Source: Candidatus Equinaster intestinalis
Lineage (GTDB): Bacteria; Bacillota_A; Clostridia; Oscillospirales; Acutalibacteraceae
Length of the DNA stretch: 7,710 bases
NCBI GenBank assembly: GCA_018065375.1
Contig: JAGHTJ010000174.1
Location: forward strand, 1-7,710
Direction of reading: 5' to 3'
Shown here: one piece after another, positions 4,802 to 7,710 of the stretch
Layout: each line of letters opens with the position of its first letter
Position numbering within the stretch: position 1 is the first letter of the stretch
Translations under genes and position numbers: made by a program
The notes under the pieces: model-generated
What the model was told of the DNA's origin: nothing
Databases searched by the model: none
Seen by the model: the letters and a program-made list of their open reading frames with translations, nothing else

Positions 4802-6331
4802 TCAGTTATTTACGCTATGATGACATTGCGGGGTATCTTCGTCTATTGCCTTAAAGGTAAAACCGTTTTGTTTTCCGTAATCAATATAGCTTTGCAGAGC
4901 ATCTGCCGTGGTGGTTTTAGAGCCTATATCGTGGCAGAGCACCACATTCGTTCTGCCCTTTTTCACCCTGTTTTTAAAGTTATTTATAAGGGTGTTTTTG
5001 GGTATCGTATTACCGTTGGCATCGCCCGAATCAACATTCCAGTCGTAATACTTCCAGCCTTCCTTCTGAACGCGGGCTACAAGCTTGGTCATAATTCCCT
5101 TGCAATGCTTTACGCTTACCGTATTCGAGCTGCCGCCCGGGAAACGCATTACGGTACTCGTATATCCGGTATCCTTATAGAGCTTATCGCGGAGCTTGTT
5201 TATGTTATCCATAAACTTCTGCTCACTGTCATAAATACTCCAATCGTGAGAATATCCGTGAATACCTATTGTGTGACCCTCGGCTATCATTCTTTTTATA
5301 AGCGGCAGGGTTTTATCGCTGTAATTTACAATGAAAAATGTTGCTTTTACATTGTTTTTCTTCAAAATATCGAGTATTCGGGGGGTTACGGTTGTACTCG
5401 GTCCGTCATCAAACGTAAGGCAGATAACCGATTTACCGTCCGCAGGAGGTGTTTTCTCCTCCTCTTTTTTCGCCGTGGGGTCGGTTACATTAACCGTTCT
5501 TTTGGCGGTTACCTTATTGCCCGCCTTATCCTTTACGGCGTAGGTGATAATATAGGTGCCTACCGATTCGGTATTTACGCTACCCGATACTTCTATGACC
5601 TTGGTAAGGTCGCCGTCTAAATCATCGGTTGCGCTGTAGCCCGCCTCGGAATAACTGCCGCCCCTTGAAATTGTAATATTTTTAGAGCCCTTAAGGGTAA
5701 TTGTGGGAGCAACTATATCCTTAATAATTATACTTCTTTTAACGCTTGCCGCATTTCCCGAGGAATCCTTTACGGTATATAAAATTTCATAATTTTCATC
5801 GTCTATTTGAGTTTGTGCCGATTCGATTTTTGCGGTTAAATCACCGTCATAATTATCGGTGGCCGAAGCGCCCTGCTCCTTATAAAAATCAATTTTGGAA
5901 ACGGTTATTTTTTCCTCACCGTTTAGTTTGATTTCGGGGCTTTTAGTATCAACGATATGAACCTTTCTCTGCACCGAATAATCCTTTTCGTCTTCAGTTA
6001 TGCAATAAGTAATCACATAATCTCCGAGCTTGGAGGTATCAACCTCGCCCGATTTTATTATACGGTCGGTTATATCCTCCTCGCCGAGCAGAGCCTTTGC
6101 ACCGTTTTCCTTATACTCATCGAAAACTTCGATTGTAAGCTCATTTTCGCCTACAAGGGTTACGGAAGGCACTGCCTTTTCTCCGAGAAAAATTGCACCG
6201 ATTGATGCGAGTACCAACACGGCGACCATTGAAATCGCCATAACAACCCGCGAAATAATCTTCTTTTTTGCAAGAATAAGCGCCACTACGCAAAGCGCCA
6301 ATCCTGCCGCTATGATTATAATTTTTTCCAT
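4802..6331 (-). CDS. Membrane-anchored polysaccharide deacetylase with three Ig-like (DUF5011-type) repeats
   Basis: A 509-residue cell-envelope enzyme that should remove N- or O-acetyl groups from peptidoglycan or another surface polymer. Two hydrophobic segments (about 3-20 and 29-49) anchor the N-terminus. Three Ig-like repeats follow (about 54-127, 131-204, 208-283); the second and third share A-T-D-x-x-D-G-D-L-T and K-D-x-x-G-N motifs. A charged linker (284-299) leads to a NodB domain (about 300-498). Its catalytic motifs are complete: T-F-D-D-G-P (306-311; D308, D309), H-G-Y-S-H (358-362; metal ligands H358 and H362), R-F-P-G-G (396-400), D-W-N-V-D (430-434) and L-C-H-D (465-468; H467). 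ATG at 6331 follows the copper chaperone stop codon by 3 nt, and its GAGGAG site (6341-6346) lies inside the last codons of that gene, so the two are coupled. This operon placement with copper export genes is unusual. Confidence 0.95.
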   Translation of the reverse strand: MEKIIIIAAGLALCVVALILAKKKIISRVVMAISMVAVLVLASIGAIFLGEKAVPSVTLVGENELTIEVFDEYKENGAKALLGEEDITDRIIKSGEVDTSKLGDYVITYCITEDEKDYSVQRKVHIVDTKSPEIKLNGEEKITVSKIDFYKEQGASATDNYDGDLTAKIESAQTQIDDENYEILYTVKDSSGNAASVKRSIIIKDIVAPTITLKGSKNITISRGGSYSEAGYSATDDLDGDLTKVIEVSGSVNTESVGTYIITYAVKDKAGNKVTAKRTVNVTDPTAKKEEEKTPPADGKSVICLTFDDGPSTTVTPRILDILKKNNVKATFFIVNYSDKTLPLIKRMIAEGHTIGIHGYSHDWSIYDSEQKFMDNINKLRDKLYKDTGYTSTVMRFPGGSSNTVSVKHCKGIMTKLVARVQKEGWKYYDWNVDSGDANGNTIPKNTLINNFKNRVKKGRTNVVLCHDIGSKTTTADALQSYIDYGKQNGFTFKAIDEDTPQCHHSVNN

Positions 6332-6334
6332 TAC

Positions 6335-6544
6335 CTAAATCTCCTCAATGCCCAAAACATCAAATCCTATATTTTCAACCGCTTCTTTCAAAACGGTGTT
6401 ATCGGCAGTAGTTTCAATCGTTGCGTTTTTCTGCTCAAGCGAAACGGTTACTTTCCCCTCGCCGCATATTTTTTCGAGTGCATCTGTAACGCTTTTTTTA
6501 CAATGCTCGCACATCATACCCTCGATTTTAATGATTTTTTTCAT
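6335..6544 (-). CDS. copZ: CopZ-like heavy-metal-associated (HMA) domain protein
   Basis: A 69-residue single-domain protein of the ferredoxin-like HMA fold. The metal site is G-M-M-C-E-H-C (9-15), with C12 and C15 as Cu(I) ligands; an additional C27 is present. Proteins of this size act as cytosolic copper chaperones that deliver Cu(I) to CopA, and the gene directly follows a copper ATPase gene. Its ATG overlaps the end of the ATPase frame by 17 bp, with AGGAG located inside that frame about 9 nt upstream, so it is translated from the same message. The following gene starts 3 nt after its stop. The G-F-D-V-L region near the C-terminus is typical of the fold's last strand. The symbol rests on domain and context and on no test of function. 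Confidence 0.9.
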   Translation of the reverse strand: MKKIIKIEGMMCEHCKKSVTDALEKICGEGKVTVSLEQKNATIETTADNTVLKEAVENIGFDVLGIEEI

Positions 6545-7710
6545 TTTTAATTGCTCCTCTCAACCTCAAGGCATTGCTTACAACACATACCGAGCTCAAG
6601 CTCATTGCCGCCGCCGCTATCATGGGATTAAGGGTCAGCCCGAGGGGCGAAAATACACCTGCCGCTATCGGTATACCTATTATATTGTAAAAGAATGCCC
6701 AAAACAAGTTTATTTTTATATTTCTTACGACCTTTTCGGATAATGCGACCAATTTTTCAATATCCGAGAGGTCATTTTTTACGAGAATTATATCGGCGCT
6801 GTCAATCGCAATATCGGTTCCCGCACCTATGGCAATACCTATATCGGCACGTGTAAGGGCAACGGCATCGTTGATACCGTCTCCCACCATGGCAACGGTT
6901 TTTTTATCCCTTTGCAGTTCTTCGATTACCCTTGCCTTATCCTGCGGCAAAACCTCGCCTATCGCTTTTTCTATTCCCACCTGCCGCGCTACGTATTCCG
7001 CTACGCTCTTGCGGTCTCCCGAAAGCAAAACGGTATCTATTCCCCGTTTTTTCAGTTTTTCTACAGCGGCTTTGCTTGTAGGCTTTACGGTATCGCTTAC
7101 CCCCATAACTCCGAGCAGCTTTGTATCGAAGAAAAACACGGGGGTTATATTTTCGCCGTATTTTTGCGTATCAACCTCTATTCCGTGCTGACTTGCCAAA
7201 AGCGAATTGCCCGCATATACCGTTTTTCCGTTTATATCCGCCTTAACCCCCATACCCGCGAGGGTTTCGGAGTTTTCGGCTTCAAATGCGCTGACCTTTG
7301 CTTTTTCGCAAAACGCCGTAATGCTTTTTGCTATCGGGTGAAGCGAAAGCTTTTCGAGGCTGTAGGCAATCCCGAGAAAATCATCGCCGAAGCTTTCTAT
7401 AATCTCACAGGAAAGCTCACCGCTTGTAACCGTTCCGGTTTTATCGAGTACAACCGTATCGAGTTTTTCCGCCTTCTCGAGACTTTCCGCATTTTTAAAG
7501 AGTATGCCGTTTTTTGCCGCTACCCCGGTACCCACCATTACGGCAACCGGTGTGGCAAGCCCTAAAGCACATGGGCAGGAAATCACAAGAACCGAAATGG
7601 CGTGAATTAAAACCGTATCGGCATTTTTTGATATTATATACCAGATAATACCGGTTGAAACCGATATTATCATAACGGCGGGAACAAAGACACCGCTCAC
7701 CTTACCTGCA
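6528..7710 (-). CDS. copA: Copper-exporting P-type ATPase (P1B-1), C-terminal part; 5' end outside the window
   Basis: An integral membrane pump that exports Cu(I) using ATP. Only the C-terminal 393 or so residues are visible, counted here from the first whole codon at 7709. The frame is open to the window edge and begins with A-G-K-V-S-G-V-F-V-P, the conserved stretch ahead of membrane helix 5. A GTG at 7700 is therefore an internal valine, not the start. Motifs in order are C-P-C (45-47, ion path), D-K-T-G-T (89-93, phosphorylated Asp), H-P (124-125), G-D-R (231-233), G-D-G-I-N-D (276-281), Y-N in helix 7 (341-342) and M-S-L-S-S in helix 8 (369-373). The last two, with C-P-C, indicate Cu(I) specificity. 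G-I-N-D-A is followed by V rather than the more usual P (283). The N-terminal metal-binding domains, promoter and any CsoR or CopY site lie beyond the window. It overlaps the CopZ-like gene by 17 bp. Confidence 0.95.
   Translation of the reverse strand, partial: AGKVSGVFVPAVMIISVSTGIIWYIISKNADTVLIHAISVLVISCPCALGLATPVAVMVGTGVAAKNGILFKNAESLEKAEKLDTVVLDKTGTVTSGELSCEIIESFGDDFLGIAYSLEKLSLHPIAKSITAFCEKAKVSAFEAENSETLAGMGVKADINGKTVYAGNSLLASQHGIEVDTQKYGENITPVFFFDTKLLGVMGVSDTVKPTSKAAVEKLKKRGIDTVLLSGDRKSVAEYVARQVGIEKAIGEVLPQDKARVIEELQRDKKTVAMVGDGINDAVALTRADIGIAIGAGTDIAIDSADIILVKNDLSDIEKLVALSEKVVRNIKINLFWAFFYNIIGIPIAAGVFSPLGLTLNPMIAAAAMSLSSVCVVSNALRLRGAIKNEKNH

Noticed and set aside
4775..5620. Long plus-strand open frame of 281 codons opposite the deacetylase gene
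   Set aside because: It is fully antisense to a NodB deacetylase with all catalytic motifs, shows no domain and has no convincing ribosome site; its start lies in the terminator loop region.
6912..7565. Plus-strand open frame of 217 codons opposite the copper ATPase gene
   Set aside because: It is antisense to conserved ATPase motifs, and its translation is rich in F, Y, R and C with no recognisable domain, as expected for a shadow frame.
7698..7700. GTG as the start codon of the ATPase gene
   Set aside because: The frame stays open to the window edge and the residues ahead (A-G-K) continue the conserved segment before helix 5; the real start must lie outside the window.

Overview
The window looks like chromosomal DNA of a low-GC Gram-positive anaerobe, most likely a gut or rumen Clostridia member (Oscillospirales or Lachnospirales-like). 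This is inferred from the AT-rich intergenic spacers, GGAGG-type ribosome binding sites, very consensus-like SigA promoters, the domain content (DUF5011-like repeats fused to a NodB deacetylase, a GH28 glycosidase, a CopA ATPase) and a small-protein motif (K-F-x-x-x-D-V-I-A-T-S) that I associate with Clostridia. No phage, transposon, CRISPR, rRNA or tRNA signal was found.

Left part (1-1295, all minus strand): three paralogous small acidic genes of unknown function. The first is cut by the window edge. They form two transcription units. The pair 871-1221 then 465-815 is driven by a TTGACA-17-TAATAT promoter and ends at a UUCG-tetraloop terminator (421-448). The partial gene (1-216) has its own perfect TTGACA-17-TATAAT promoter. 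Both promoters carry a small dyad over the predicted transcription start.

Next (1323-2564, minus strand): a roughly 10-helix membrane protein resembling acyltransferase family 3, with a TTG start placed by a strong AAGGAGG site and another perfect consensus promoter. It is divergent from a plus-strand two-gene operon (2700-4762). That operon encodes a cytoplasmic GH28-like beta-helix protein whose stop codon overlaps the start of a HAD-family phosphatase, and it ends in a strong hairpin terminator (4767-4800).

Right part (4802-7710, minus strand): a tightly packed operon that enters from beyond the window. It encodes a CopA-type copper-exporting P-type ATPase (5' end missing), a CopZ-like 69-residue metallochaperone overlapping it by 17 bp, and 3 bp later a membrane-anchored polysaccharide deacetylase with three Ig-like repeats. 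The last gene is an unexpected partner for copper export.

The most interesting unexplained item is the small paralogous family. Its members share conserved N-terminal, central and C-terminal blocks with a variable middle, and have separate strong promoters with candidate operators.
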